This document shows, in pieces, positions 11,671-22,073 of a stretch of 64,000 nt of DNA. The stretch's first letter is position 1. Each line of letters opens with the position of its first letter. The stretch is from Deroplatys truncata (taxonomy: Eukaryota; Arthropoda; Insecta; Mantodea; Mantidae): assembly GCA_030765065.1 (NCBI GenBank), contig CM060990.1:215799290-215863289 (forward strand). Direction: 5' to 3'. Below the pieces are notes generated by a model, which was not told the DNA's origin, ran no database searches, and was given only the letters and a program-made list of their open reading frames with translations. The position numbers and the translations under genes were made by a program.

Positions 11671-14600
11671 TCAAATGCGCAAATTAAAATCACTGTCACG
11701 AACAAAACGTAAAACACATTCTACACCACGCGCGTCGTCTGCCAAAACATTGGCTAGGCCAACAGGCAGACCCACACGAACACGCAATGCAGCTGAAACC
11801 TGACACTCCTCTAAAACGTGACGCACCGTTAAGGGCGCATCACACTGCCCACAGAATGGTGCGGGGTCACCACTGAGCAAATACTTATGACTAAAAATGC
11901 AATTTCCGATACGAAGGCGTGTTAAAATTACCTTTTACCAACAACAAGCACGGGAACAGGTAGCCCAGACTAACGGGAGAGGTTTAACCTCCCGCAACTT
12001 GTTCCCCCAAAGGGCCGTCCACTCATCGCTCCAAAGCGAGAGGATGCGGCGACGTAAAACAATAAACAAATCTGACGAGGGAACCACAGAGGTAAAACTT
12101 TTGGGTGATAAAATCACCGATTTGGCAGCGGCGTACGCAGACTCGTTCCCTGAGATGCCAACATGACCTGGAATCCACATGAAGGAGACGCGGAAGCAAG
12201 AGACACCAAGCGAGTGGACCAGGTCATGTATGCGCTGTATGAGTGGATGGTAATTGTACAGTGCGTTAATACTCTAAAGGGCTCTCAGAGAGTCTGCGCA
12301 AAACACAGTGCTGTAAATCATGCCCCTGGATGTATAAAAGTGCCTGATAAAAACTAAAAAGTTCGGCGGTAAAAATCGAACATTGCTCCGGAAAACGAAA
12401 GGTAAAACTATGCTGACCAAAAACAAAGGCACACCCTACTCCAACATCAGTCTTAGACCCATCAGTGTATATAAAATGAAAGTTCCGATTTTCCCCTGGA
12501 GTTCTAAAAAAGCTGATCTAAGTACTGCAGAAGGGGTCTCAGTCTTCGGCATCGACGTTAGACCAAGGTGATAGTGGGCCTCAGCTCGCAGCCATGGAGG
12601 AAAAAGCGTTTCCCCCCTGGGAAAGGCCGGAGCTAGCGTAACTTCAAAATGCCGAAGGAGTTGTCGATATCGAACCCCTGGAGGTAGTAATGTACAGGAG
12701 CTAACTAAATATTGTCGATCAAGCGAATCCACGTAAAATAACTCGAAGGACGGGCTGTTAGGCAAGCTTGAGAGTCGACAAGCATAGCTGCACAAAAGCA
12801 TCTCACGCCGAAAGGACAGCGCAGGCTCGGCAGCTTCTGCGTACAGACTGGGTACGGGGCTAGTTGGATAGGCCCCTTAAGCGACTCTTATACCATGATG
12901 ATGTATGGTATTCAAGCGACCTAACACAAACAAACGTGCCGATGAATAGACAATGCACCCGTAATCAAGCTTGGATCGGACCATGGAGCGATAAAGACGC
13001 AGAAGAACGGTCCGACGAGTTCCCCAAGATGTGCCACTTAAAACACGTAAAACATTAAGAGACCGGTCACACTTTGGTTTTAAACAGGAAACGTGAGAAG
13101 TCCAGCTCAGCTTTCGATCAAAGATAAACCCCAAAAATTTCACCTCGTCTGCAAATGGAAGGACCTCAGACCCAAGGTGGAGAGAGGGCGGAGCTAAAGC
13201 TTTCCGGCGCCAGACGTTGATGCAGACGGATTTCCCGGCGGAGAAATTAAAGCCGTTGGCGTTACTCCAGGCTTAGAGACGATCGATACAGCTCTGAAGA
13301 CGGCGTTCGTGCAGACAGTACAGCCGTGAACTACAATAAATGGCAAAATCGTAAACGAAAAGGGACGACGAAATGCCAGGTGGAATACAATCAACAATGG
13401 GGTTGATAGCTATCGCAAAAGGTGTGACACTGAGTACAGAGCCCTGCGGTACTCCGTTCTCTTGAATAAAAAGGCTATATAAAACCGAGCCCACACGTAC
13501 ACGAAACACGCGGTCCGTCATAAACTCCCGAAGAAATATGGGAAGACGACCGCGGATATTCCATGCGTGAAGTGTACGTAAAATGCCGCCACTCAACAAA
13601 TGTCATAAGCTTTCTTCAGGTCAAAAAACAGCCATTGTTTGACACTTTCTCAGAAATCCATTCATAATATTTGTCAACGGGGGCACCAGATGGTCGAAGG
13701 TAGAGCGATAAGGGCGAAATCCGCACTGACAGGTCGCTAGAAGTTTCTGAGTCTCAAGCCACCACGTCAACTGCCCGTTGATCATCCGCTCCATCACTTT
13801 GCAAATGCAACGGGTGAGGGAGATGGGGCGGTAGCTGGAAGGTAGTTGGCGCTCCTTACCAGGCTTAAGTATAGGGACAATGGTGCCTTAGCGCCAAACG
13901 GAAGGAAAAAGGCCGTCTTGCCAAATACTGTTATAGACCTGTAAGAGAAAGAGTTTACTGTCGGCTGAAAGGTTCTGTAACATCAGGACATGAATGACGC
14001 CCGGCCCAGGAGCGGAGTGCCTAGAGCAATGAAGAGCGTGCTCCAGCTCCCTCATTATGAAAAGTTCGTTATAGCATTCATTATTAGCAGACCGAAAATT
14101 ATAACTGGCGGAATCCAGCCGGTCTTAGATAGAGCGAAAACCGGTGGAATAATGGTCTGAACTGGAAACCGCCTCAAAGACAGCACCCAGAGTGTTAGCG
14201 ATGGCAGGGGGATCTACTATGATGGCATTGGAAACCTGAAGGCCAGAAACAGTACAATGCGACACTTCACCTGAGAAGCGACGAAGTTTATCCAAAACAA
14301 CAGATGAAGGCGTAAAGCGATTAAAAGACTCGGCAAAACGAGTCAAAGACGCCTTCTTGCTATCCTGAATAATGCCACGAGCCCTGGCGTGAGATTGTTT
14401 AAAAGTAACCAAATTATCAAGTGTAGGGTGTCGCCGAAACACCCTAAGTGCAGTTCTACGGGCACGAACGGACAACCGACACTCTTCGTTCCACCAAGGA
14501 ACAGGAATCCGTCGAGGCTGGGAGGATAAACGGGGAATTGCGGCAGATAGAATCGTAGACGCAAGGTACTGCACCATTTGGTTAACGTCAGTGAAGGGCT

Positions 14601-15332
14601 GGTCCGTAAAAGACACGAGGATGGAATACAAACTCCAGTCGGCTTTTGTGAATATCCAGGTAGGTTCTCTGGAGTGTTGGACGTGGTGAGACAGAAGAGA
14701 AACGATGCAAGGGTAATGGTCGCTGGAGTAGGTGTCAGGAACGACGTTCCACTGCAGACCACTAGCAAGCTGGAGTGAGCAAACGGCAAGGTCCAGGTGT
14801 GAGAATGTAAAAAGAATCAGAAATAAAAGTAGGTTCACCTGTATTGAGGATGAAGAGATTGAACTGGTAAAAATGTCGGAAGCAAGAGTTTCCCTCGCAC
14901 AAGGCCTTGGCGAACCCCACAGTGGGCGATGGGCATTAAAATCTCCCAACAGAAGAAATGGTGTTGGAAGAACGGACAAGCGATCGCCAAAATTGCGAGG
15001 GGAGACGATGGAGGTGAATACACACAGCATACAGAAAAGAAAAACCCAGGTAACTGTAGTTTAACGGCAACAGCTTGCAAGTCGGACGTAATAGTGAGAG
15101 TTGAAAATGAACGTCGTTACGCACTAACAACATGACACCTCCATGAGCAGGAGCACCCTCCTCCGGTTCAAGATCGTAGCGAACCGGAGAATACCCTCGA
15201 AGATCAAAAGGGTCGTTAGCGAAGCTTGGTCTCCTGCAAACACACGGCCATAGGTGAGTGGGAGCGCAATAAAAGTTGCAGTTCCGACCTATGCGATCGC
15301 ACACCACGTAAATTCCAGGTCAGGATAGCCAT
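11671..15332 (-). pseudogene. LINE ORF2 of copy G, broken
   Basis: The start codon lies at about 15332, just downstream of ORF1 as in copy F. Recognisable blocks are the endonuclease GDFNAHRPLWGS (in 15030-14125), the RT VPQGSVLS and SLFVYDFAIYC (13599-13273; the first catalytic Asp of the FVDD box is replaced by Tyr), the thumb (13143-12877), RNase H WIPGHVGISGNESAYAAAK (12180-11935) and the C-terminal CGQCDAPLTVRHVLEEC knuckle (11880-11671). There are several frame changes and in-frame stops. The copy is older than F. Confidence 0.82.
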
Positions 15333-15387
15333 TAAGAGAAAGGGATAAACTGTCTACTTAGAAGGGCGGCATAAAATTACCTTTGGT

Positions 15388-15994
15388 TTAACCTTTTGGT
15401 ATGGAGTTGGTCAGACTCCATAGCCTCCTCGAAAGGAGGGCCACGCGCTCAGTGCCAGAAGCCGATTCAAGCGCCGTGAATCGTGTATGGGTGGCAATGG
15501 GTGAAGGTGGCCGCTGAGTGCGGCTTGTCCCGGGAGCATCCTGAGACTGCGACCTTCGAGGAGGACGAGAAGGTGAACATTTCTTACCGCGCGCACGCGG
15601 AGGGTCTTTCAAAAAATCTTCTCCATGAAATTTCTGCTTCGATTTTTTCTCATTGCCTTGTGACTTCATAACATTTGGACCAGGTTTAGCGGGCTTGATA
15701 ACAGTACGAGGAACGGTAGTGACGGTTAATGCAGTCATGGTCCAGGTCTGAGTTTCGGCATCTACTCGTGGTACTGGCGAGGCCGCAACAGAACTGAATG
15801 TACCATATCGCAGGAGAGCAGGTTGGCGCGCATGGTAACGCCTCCGAGCTTCGGCGAAGGAGACTTTCTCCTTTACCCGGATCTCCTGGATCGCCTTCTC
15901 GTCCAAATACCGCCGACAGTTGGCAAATGAAGCAGAATGAGACCCTTTATAATTTACGCAGACGGGGGTGGTTAAACAGGCACCATCGTGTGAG
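15388..15994 (-). pseudogene. LINE ORF1 of copy G, C-terminal half
   Basis: It encodes the end of the second and the third zinc knuckle, then the conserved MDEKAIQEIRVKEKVSFAEA block and the basic, Ser/Pro-rich tail ending in KDPPRARGKK and TRFTALES. The N-terminal half is at 22061-22720, on the far side of copy F. The split falls between codons for SHDGAC, and the sequence is colinear once F and one target repeat are set aside. Confidence 0.85.
15982..15994. repeat. Target-site duplication of copy F, left
   Basis: ACCATCGTGTGAG. It is identical to 22061-22073, on the other side of copy F. The site lies in ORF1 of copy G. Confidence 0.93.
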
Positions 15995-16020
15995 TGTGAT
16001 GATGATGATGATATGCGGTT

Positions 16021-16057
16021 TAAGGGCGCTAAACTGCTATGGTCATCAGCGCCCTTA
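16021..16057 (-). promoter_or_regulatory. Terminal 3' hairpin of the LINE
   Basis: A perfect 10-bp stem, TAAGGGCGCT at 16021-16030 paired with AGCGCCCTTA at 16048-16057, around a 17-base loop. It lies 20-30 bases from the trinucleotide tail. The same structure recurs at the 3' end of copies C, G, I, J, O, P and R. It is a likely recognition element for the element's own RT during target-primed reverse transcription; that role is inferred by analogy with structured 3' ends of other LINEs. Confidence 0.75.
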
Positions 16058-16150
16058 CAGTGTATAAAAGATTAGGTCAAAATATAAAACAGGTAAAAGA
16101 ACCGCATAGTTAAAAACGGGACACAAACCCGCGATGTTCAAAAAGCTAAA

Positions 16151-16260
16151 ACTAACAATATAACAATAACAAATATAACAATAACAACAATAATAACAAT
16201 AACAACAGTAATAACAATAACAAAAAATAACAATAATAACAATAACAACAATTATAACAG
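16151..16260. repeat. AAC/AAT-rich simple repeat inside the 3' UTR of copy F
   Basis: About 110 bases of TAACAATAACAA-type repeats lie inside the 3' untranslated region. The corresponding part of copies G and J has only a few such bases, so this is an expansion private to F or its recent lineage. Confidence 0.85.
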
Positions 16261-16425
16261 TACAAATATCTGATAAAGCCAACACACTAAAAACATAGCC
16301 AATAAAAGATTAAAACGTGTCAAGAACTGTAGAATGTCAGGGACACGAGCGCCAATGTCCATTGGGGAGGAGATGCCCCATTAAAAAACAAGAATAAAGT
16401 ACATAGTCAAAAGACGCTCAGCGCA

Positions 16426-19400
16426 TCAAATGCGTCTGGTAAATCCAATGTCATTGATAAAACGTAAAACACACTCTACAGCACGCGCGTCGTCTGCCAG
16501 AACGTTGGCTAGGCCAACAGGCAGACCAACACGGACGCGCAAAGGAGTTAAAACTTGACACTCTGCTAAAATGTGACGCACCGTTAAGGGCGCACCACAC
16601 TGCCCACAGAGTGGTGCGGGGTCATCACTTAGCAAATACTTATGACTAAAAATGCAATGTCCGATACGAAGGCGTGTTAAAATTACCTCTTCCCGACGAG
16701 AGGCACGGGAAGAGGTAGCCCAGACCAACGGGAGAGGCTTAACCTCCCGCAACTTGTTCCCCCGGAGGGCCGTCCACTCATCGCTCCAAAGCGAGAGGAT
16801 GCGGCGACGTAAAACAATAAACAAATCTGACGAGGGAACAACAGAGGTAAAACGTCTGGGTGATAAAATCGCCGACTTGGCAGCGACATCGGCAGACTCA
16901 TTACCTGAGATGCCCACATGACCTGGAATCCACAAGAAGGAGACGCTGATGCCAGTGACATCAAGCGAGTGGAGCAGGTCATGAATGCGCTGTACGAGCG
17001 GGTGGTAACTGTACAGCGAGCTAATACTTTGAAGAGCACTCAGGGAGTCGGAACAAATAAAACAGTGCCGTAAGTCGTGCCGCTGAATATATAAAAGAGA
17101 CTGATAAATGCTAAAAAGTTCGGCGGTAAAAATCGAACATTGCTCTGGTAAACCAAAGGTAAAACTATTTCCACCACAAAAAAAGGCACATCCTACTCCA
17201 GCATCAGTCTTAGATCCATCAGTGAAGATAAAAGGCAAGTCCCCGAATTGCGACTGAAGTTCTAAAAACGCTGATCTAAAGACTGAAGAAGGGGTCTCAT
17301 TTTTCGGCATTGACGATAACCCAAGGTGACAGAGGGCCTCAGCGCGCGACCATGGAGGAAAACGCGTTTCCCCCCTTGGAAGGGCCGGCGCTGGCGTAAC
17401 GTCCAAATGCCGAAGTAGCAGTCGAAATCGAACCCCTGGAGGGAGCAATGCAGAGGAGCTAACTAAATATTGCCGGTCAAGTGAATCCTCGAAAAAAGCC
17501 GCGAAAGACGGGTGGTCAGGCAAGCTTGAGAGTCGACAGGCATAGCTGCACAAGAGCATCTCACGCCTGGAGGACAGCGGAGGCTCTGCAGCTTCAGCAT
17601 AAAGACTGGGCACGGGGCTAGTTGGAAAGGCCCCTGTAGCGACTCTTATGCCACGATGGTGAATGGCATTCAATCGACGTAACACAGATGGACGTGCCGA
17701 CGAATAAACAATACACCCGTAATCAAGTTTGGATCGGACCAAAGAGCGATATAGACGCAGAAGGGTGGTCCGATCAGCTCCCCAGGATGTGCCACTTAAA
17801 ACACGTAAAAGATTCAGAGAACGGTCACACTTTGCTTTTAAAAAGGAAACGTGCGAGGTCCAACACAACTTCCTGTCAAAAATCAAGCCCAAAAATTTCG
17901 CCTCGTCTGCAAACGGAAGTATCCCTGGCCCAAGATGGAGAGTGGGCGGAGGGAAATACTTCCGGCGCCAAAAGTTGATGCAGACGGATTTCTCGGCGGA
18001 GAAATTAAAGCCGTTGGCGTTACTCCAGGCGTAGAGACGGTCGATACAGCTCTGGAGACGGCGTTCGAGTAGACAGGTCCGCCGTGAACTGCAATAAATA
18101 GCGAAATCGTCAACAAAAAGGGACGATGAAATACCAGGTGGAATACAATCAACAATGGGGTTGATAGCAATCGCAAAAAGTGTGACACTGAGTACAGAGC
18201 CCTGTGGTACTCCGTTCTCTTGAATAAAACGACGAGATAAAACCGAGCCCACACGTACACGAAAGACGCGGTCCGTCATAAACTCCCGAAGAAATATGGG
18301 AAGACGACCGCGGATATTCCAATCGTGAAGTGTACGTAAAATGCCGCCCCTCCAACAAGTGTCATAAGCTTTCTCCAGGTCAAAAAATACAGCCACGGTT
18401 TGACACTTTCTCAGAAATCCATTCATAATATGCGTCGACAAGGATACCAGATGGTCGACGGTAGAGCGATAGCGACGAAACCCGCACTGAGCGTTCACTA
18501 GAAGTTTCTGAGACTCAAGCCACCATGTCAACCGCCCGTTGATCATGCGCTCCATCACCTTGCAAATGCAACTGGTGAGGGAGATAGGGCGGTAGCTGGA
18601 AGGTAGTTGGCGATCCTTCCCAGGCTTAAGTATAGGGACAATGGTGGCTTCGCGCCAAACGGAAGGAAAAATGCCGTTTTGCCAAATACGGTTATAGACC
18701 TGTAAGAGAAAGAGTTTACTGTCGGCTGAAAGGTTCTTTAACATCAGAACATGAATGCCGTCCGGCCCAGGAGCGGAGTGCCGAGAGCAATGAAGAGCGT
18801 GCTCCAGCTCCCTCATTGTGAATAGTTCGTTATAGCATTCATCATTAGCAGACCGAAAAGTATATGATGCGGAGTCCAGCCGGTCTTTAATAGAGCGAAA
18901 GCCGGCGGAATAATGGTCTGAACTGGAAACCGCCTCAAAGGCAGCACCCAGAGTGTTAGCGATGGTAGCCGGATCCACTATGGTGGCATTAGAAACCTGA
19001 AGGCCAGAAACAGTACAATGTGACACTTTACCTGAGAAGCGACGAAGTTTATCCCAAACAACGGATGAAGGCGTAAAACGATTAAAAGACTCGACAAAAC
19101 GAGCCCAAGATGCCTTCTTGCTATCCTGAATAATGCGACGAGCCCTGGCGCGCGATTGTTTAAAAGTCACCAAATTATCAAGTGTAGGGTGGCGCCGAAA
19201 CACCCTAAGTGCAGTCCTACGGGCACGAACGGCGTCCCGACAATCCTCGTTCCACCACGGAACAGGTGGCCGCCGAGGTTGGGAGGATGAACGGGGTATT
19301 GCACGTTCGGCGGCTGAGAAAATAATAGACGTAAGGTGCTGCACTAGTTGATTAATGTCGGAGAAGGGCTGGTCGTCAAAATGCACGAGGCTGGAATACA

Positions 19401-20115
19401 AGCTCCAGTCGGCTTTTGCGAATATCCAGGTAGGAACTCTGGAATGCTGTACGTGGTGCGACAGAAGAGAAACGATGCAGGGGAAATGGTCGCTGGAGTA
19501 GGTGTCAGCGACGACGTTCCACTGAAGGCGACCTGCAAGCTGGATGGAGCAAAGGGCAAGGTCCAGGTGAGAGAAAGTACCAGAAGAATCAGAAATAAAA
19601 GTAGGTGCACCTGTATTGAGGATGGAAAGATTGAACTGATAAAAAATGTCGGAAAGAAGAGTTCCCCTCGCACAAGCCCTTGGCGAACCCCATAGTGGGT
19701 GATGGGCATTAAAATCTCCCAACAGAAGAAATGGTGTTGGGAGAGCGGACAGGAGAGATCGAATGTCCGCGGGAGCGAGGGGAGACGATGGAGGTGTATA
19801 CACAGAACAAACAGAAAAGAAAAAACCGGGTAACTGCAGTCTAATGGCAACAGCTTGCAAGTCGGACGTAAGTGTGATAGGATGAAAATGAACGTCATTA
19901 CGCACCAACAACATGACACCTCCATGAGCAGGAGCACCCTCCTCCGGTTCAAGATCGTAGCGAACCGGAGTGTACCCTCGGAGATCGAAAGGGTCGTGAG
20001 GGCGAAGCTTGGTCTCCTGCAAACACACGACCATAGGTGAATGGGAACGCAATAAAAGTTGCAGTTCCGCCCTATGCGATCGTACACCACGTACATTCCA
20101 GCTCAGGATAGCCAT
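16426..20115 (-). CDS. LINE ORF2: AP-endonuclease, reverse transcriptase, RNase H
   Basis: 1229 residues, uninterrupted. The endonuclease (about residues 1-230) shows SWNVRGVRSHR, CLQETKL, GGVMLLVRNDV, LLGDFNAHHPLWGS and YSSDHFPC, the expected metal- and DNA-contact blocks; it nicks target DNA. The RT (about 430-760) shows FDLEKAYDTCW, NGVPQGSVLS and SLFVDDFAIYC, the last carrying the catalytic Asp pair. RNase H (about 960-1100) shows FTDGSKTDAGVG, AELFSIYQSL, CSDSLSALQS and WIPGHVGISGNESADVAAK, so all D-E-D-D positions look present. The C-terminus has a CGQC-x7-H-x4-C knuckle. The ATG is 20 nt after the ORF1 stop. Expression probably needs reinitiation or a similar mechanism; that is inference. 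The protein copies element RNA at a nicked site. Confidence 0.95.
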   Translation of the reverse strand: MAILSWNVRGVRSHRAELQLLLRSHSPMVVCLQETKLRPHDPFDLRGYTPVRYDLEPEEGAPAHGGVMLLVRNDVHFHPITLTSDLQAVAIRLQLPGFFFSVCSVYTPPSSPLAPADIRSLLSALPTPFLLLGDFNAHHPLWGSPRACARGTLLSDIFYQFNLSILNTGAPTFISDSSGTFSHLDLALCSIQLAGRLQWNVVADTYSSDHFPCIVSLLSHHVQHSRVPTWIFAKADWSLYSSLVHFDDQPFSDINQLVQHLTSIIFSAAERAIPRSSSQPRRPPVPWWNEDCRDAVRARRTALRVFRRHPTLDNLVTFKQSRARARRIIQDSKKASWARFVESFNRFTPSSVVWDKLRRFSGKVSHCTVSGLQVSNATIVDPATIANTLGAAFEAVSSSDHYSAGFRSIKDRLDSASYTFRSANDECYNELFTMRELEHALHCSRHSAPGPDGIHVLMLKNLSADSKLFLLQVYNRIWQNGIFPSVWREATIVPILKPGKDRQLPSSYRPISLTSCICKVMERMINGRLTWWLESQKLLVNAQCGFRRYRSTVDHLVSLSTHIMNGFLRKCQTVAVFFDLEKAYDTCWRGGILRTLHDWNIRGRLPIFLREFMTDRVFRVRVGSVLSRRFIQENGVPQGSVLSVTLFAIAINPIVDCIPPGISSSLFVDDFAIYCSSRRTCLLERRLQSCIDRLYAWSNANGFNFSAEKSVCINFWRRKYFPPPTLHLGPGILPFADEAKFLGLIFDRKLCWTSHVSFLKAKCDRSLNLLRVLSGTSWGADRTTLLRLYRSLVRSKLDYGCIVYSSARPSVLRRLNAIHHRGIRVATGAFPTSPVPSLYAEAAEPPLSSRREMLLCSYACRLSSLPDHPSFAAFFEDSLDRQYLVSSSALLPPGVRFRLLLRHLDVTPAPALPRGETRFPPWSRAEALCHLGLSSMPKNETPSSVFRSAFLELQSQFGDLPFIFTDGSKTDAGVGCAFFCGGNSFTFGLPEQCSIFTAELFSIYQSLLYIQRHDLRHCFICSDSLSALQSISSLYSYHPLVQRIHDLLHSLDVTGISVSFLWIPGHVGISGNESADVAAKSAILSPRRFTSVVPSSDLFIVLRRRILSLWSDEWTALRGNKLREVKPLPLVWATSSRASRREEVILTRLRIGHCIFSHKYLLSDDPAPLCGQCGAPLTVRHILAECQVLTPLRVRVGLPVGLANVLADDARAVECVLRFINDIGFTRRI

Positions 20116-20135
20116 GAATAAAAGGGATAAACTGT

Positions 20136-21452
20136 CTACTTAGAAGGGCGGCTTAAAATTACCTTTTGTTTAACCTTTGGGCTCGGGCTTTTTGTATGGA
20201 GTTGGTCAGACTCCATAGCTTCCTCGGAGGGAGGTCCCACGCGCTCAGTGCCAGAAACCGATTCAAGCGCCGTGAATCGGTTCTGGGTGGCGATGGGTGA
20301 GGGGTGCCGCTGAGCGCGGCTTGTCCTAGGACCTTCCTGGGACAGCGACCTCCGAGGAGGAGAAGGTGAACTTTTGCTACCGCGCGCACGCGGAGGGTCT
20401 TTCAAGAAATCTTCCCTACGTAGTTTCTGCTTGGGCTTCTTTTCAGCGGCTTGCGACTTCATTGACTTTGGACCAGGTTTATAAGGCTTGGTAACAGTAG
20501 CTTTAATAGACGGCCGGATGGTAGTGGCGGTTAATCCAGTCAAGGTCCAGGTCTGAGTTTCGGCATCTACTCGTGGTACTGGCGAGGCAACAACAGAACT
20601 AAATGTGCCAGATCGCAGGAGTGAAGGTTGGCGCGCATGGTAACGCCTCCGGGCTTCAGCGAAGGAGAGTTTTTCCTTTACCCGGATCTCCTGGATCGCC
20701 TTCTCGTCCAAGTACCGCGGACAGTCGGCAAACGAAGCAGAATGAGACCCTTTGCAATTAACGCAGACGGGGGCTGTTGAACAGGTACCTTCGTGTGAGG
20801 GCTGGCTACATGTTGCACAGATGTTAACGGCACTCTTACATGAGACTTGCGTATGCCCAAAACGTTGGCATTTAAAACAACGCAGAGGTCTAGGAATATA
20901 AGGCCTCACAGAAATCCGTTCGTACCCTGCGGAAATGCTCGTGGGCAGATCGACGCCATCAAATGTAATAAACAGGGTACGAGTGGGTACCAATACGCCG
21001 TCGCGTTTGGCCTGCACTCGATGGACCGCTGTCACGTTCTGGTCTGCAAGATATTCTACCAGGTCCTCGTCCGATATACCATCGAGGCTATGGGTGGTAA
21101 TAACGCCTCGACAGGAATTCAATGTGCGGTGCTTCTCGACACGGATAGGATAGCCGTGGAGAAGCGTAGCGCGCAACAAGGTCTTACTTTGCAGATCGGA
21201 TTTCGTTTGGGCTAATAAGGAACCATTCCGTAGACGAGTGCAGGACTGAACCGCACCAGCAATTGCATCAATGCCCTTTTGAATGATGAAAGGGTTCACC
21301 TTCTCAAAGCTTTGTCCTTCTTCGGTTCGTGAAATGACCAAGTAACAACCAGTTGTCGGTGGTGTCACTTCTGTTACATAGACTTTTCGGCGCTTGTTAG
21401 TAGTAATGGAGGAAGGGTGCTCTATAGCGAAATAAATCCTCCACCATTGCAA
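20136..21452 (-). CDS. LINE ORF1: gag-like RNA-binding protein with three zinc knuckles
   Basis: 438 residues. The N-terminal half (about 30-180) contains the conserved GCYLVISRTEEGQSFEKVNPF and TTHSLDGISDEDLVEYLADQ blocks. Three knuckles follow at about 190-245: CFKCQRFGHTQVSC, CATCSQPSHEGTC and CVNCKGSHSASFADC. Next come the LDEKAIQEIRVKEKLSF helix and a basic Ser/Pro-rich tail. In I-group LINEs this protein coats the RNA. The ATG used here is the longest option (MQWWRIYF). The Met of the MEHPFS form seen in copies D, L and M is Ile in F, so F must start upstream or further in. Confidence 0.93.
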   Translation of the reverse strand: MQWWRIYFAIEHPSSITTNKRRKVYVTEVTPPTTGCYLVISRTEEGQSFEKVNPFIIQKGIDAIAGAVQSCTRLRNGSLLAQTKSDLQSKTLLRATLLHGYPIRVEKHRTLNSCRGVITTHSLDGISDEDLVEYLADQNVTAVHRVQAKRDGVLVPTRTLFITFDGVDLPTSISAGYERISVRPYIPRPLRCFKCQRFGHTQVSCKSAVNICATCSQPSHEGTCSTAPVCVNCKGSHSASFADCPRYLDEKAIQEIRVKEKLSFAEARRRYHARQPSLLRSGTFSSVVASPVPRVDAETQTWTLTGLTATTIRPSIKATVTKPYKPGPKSMKSQAAEKKPKQKLRREDFLKDPPRARGSKSSPSPPRRSLSQEGPRTSRAQRHPSPIATQNRFTALESVSGTERVGPPSEEAMESDQLHTKSPSPKVKQKVILSRPSK

Positions 21453-22060
21453 CCGTCTCCGACCTCGGGCTCTGACTTCTCGGGCGTTACCCCGGCTTGG
21501 GTGAGTGGCCTATCTATACCAGACTCACCCCAGGGTCACACCTCCCAGAACATAGACAGAGGGACCCAATCGCCGTCAGAAGTCAGCAGCTCATGCAATG
21601 GCCCCCCCGCGGGACTGCAGTTGAACAGCGGATACGAACACATACCCTACATGACGACCCCGGGTGGTGGGGATGACGCCATTACCCACTCACCCAGCTG
21701 CGCACGCGGTGCGCGGGTATCCGTCAGGCTGTGTCCACGGAGGATTTAAATAAAAAGATAAAAGAAACTAAAACAGTGTGGGCGTTTCGCACGCAAGGTA
21801 GGCCGGCGGGGAAGAAAAAGAGATATGCGAATGTCATGGTGCGAAATGGCCGGAAAGTGATAAGGGAAGAAAGAAACGATGGTGAGGTGCGGTATGAATG
21901 GAATGTAAAGAACGCACGAGAGCCTACCTTGTGTCCACCGGTCACTTGAAGAACCCACCTCGACCGGATGGGGGTGAGGGGATGAATGTGGCGATGAATG
22001 GCTCGGGAACCCCCGGGTGCGCCAAAAACCCGTACTCACATAAGGTGAGCCCCTGAGGGG
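21453..22060 (-). promoter_or_regulatory. 5' untranslated region / presumed internal promoter of the LINE
   Basis: About 600 bases precede ORF1 and are conserved among copies D, F, G, L, M, N and R. The sense-strand 5' end is a run of 4-6 C, then AGGGG and the inverted pair CTCAC...GTGAG. I-group LINEs usually carry an internal promoter here. That use is inferred from the family, and I see no TATA box. Confidence 0.6.
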
Positions 22061-22073
22061 ACCATCGTGTGAG
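22061..22073. repeat. Target-site duplication of copy F, right
   Basis: ACCATCGTGTGAG, an exact match to 15982-15994. Confidence 0.93.

Larger units (their letters stand above)
11343..15994 (-). mobile_element. I-group LINE copy G, 3' part (split by copy F)
   Basis: Copy G has a GATGATGATGAG tail, a 3' untranslated region with an intact terminal hairpin, all of ORF2 in broken frames, and the C-terminal half of ORF1 (15906-15388). At 15982-15994 it is interrupted inside the second ORF1 zinc knuckle by copy F and resumes at 22061. With the right-hand part it makes a full-length, inactive element of about 5.9 kb. Confidence 0.87.
15995..22060 (-). mobile_element. I-group LINE copy F, full length with intact ORFs
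   Basis: A 6.07-kb element on the minus strand: 5' untranslated region about 22060-21453, ORF1 21452-20136, a 20-nt gap, ORF2 20115-16426, and a 3' untranslated region ending in a hairpin and a short TGATGATGATGATGA-type tail. It is flanked by perfect 13-bp duplications. Both ORFs are uninterrupted, so this is the youngest and best-preserved LINE here and the reference for naming parts of the other copies. An RNase H after RT, a gag-like ORF1 with three knuckles and a trinucleotide tail instead of poly(A) point to the I group. Assignment within it (I, Nimb, LOA-like) is not certain. Confidence 0.95.
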
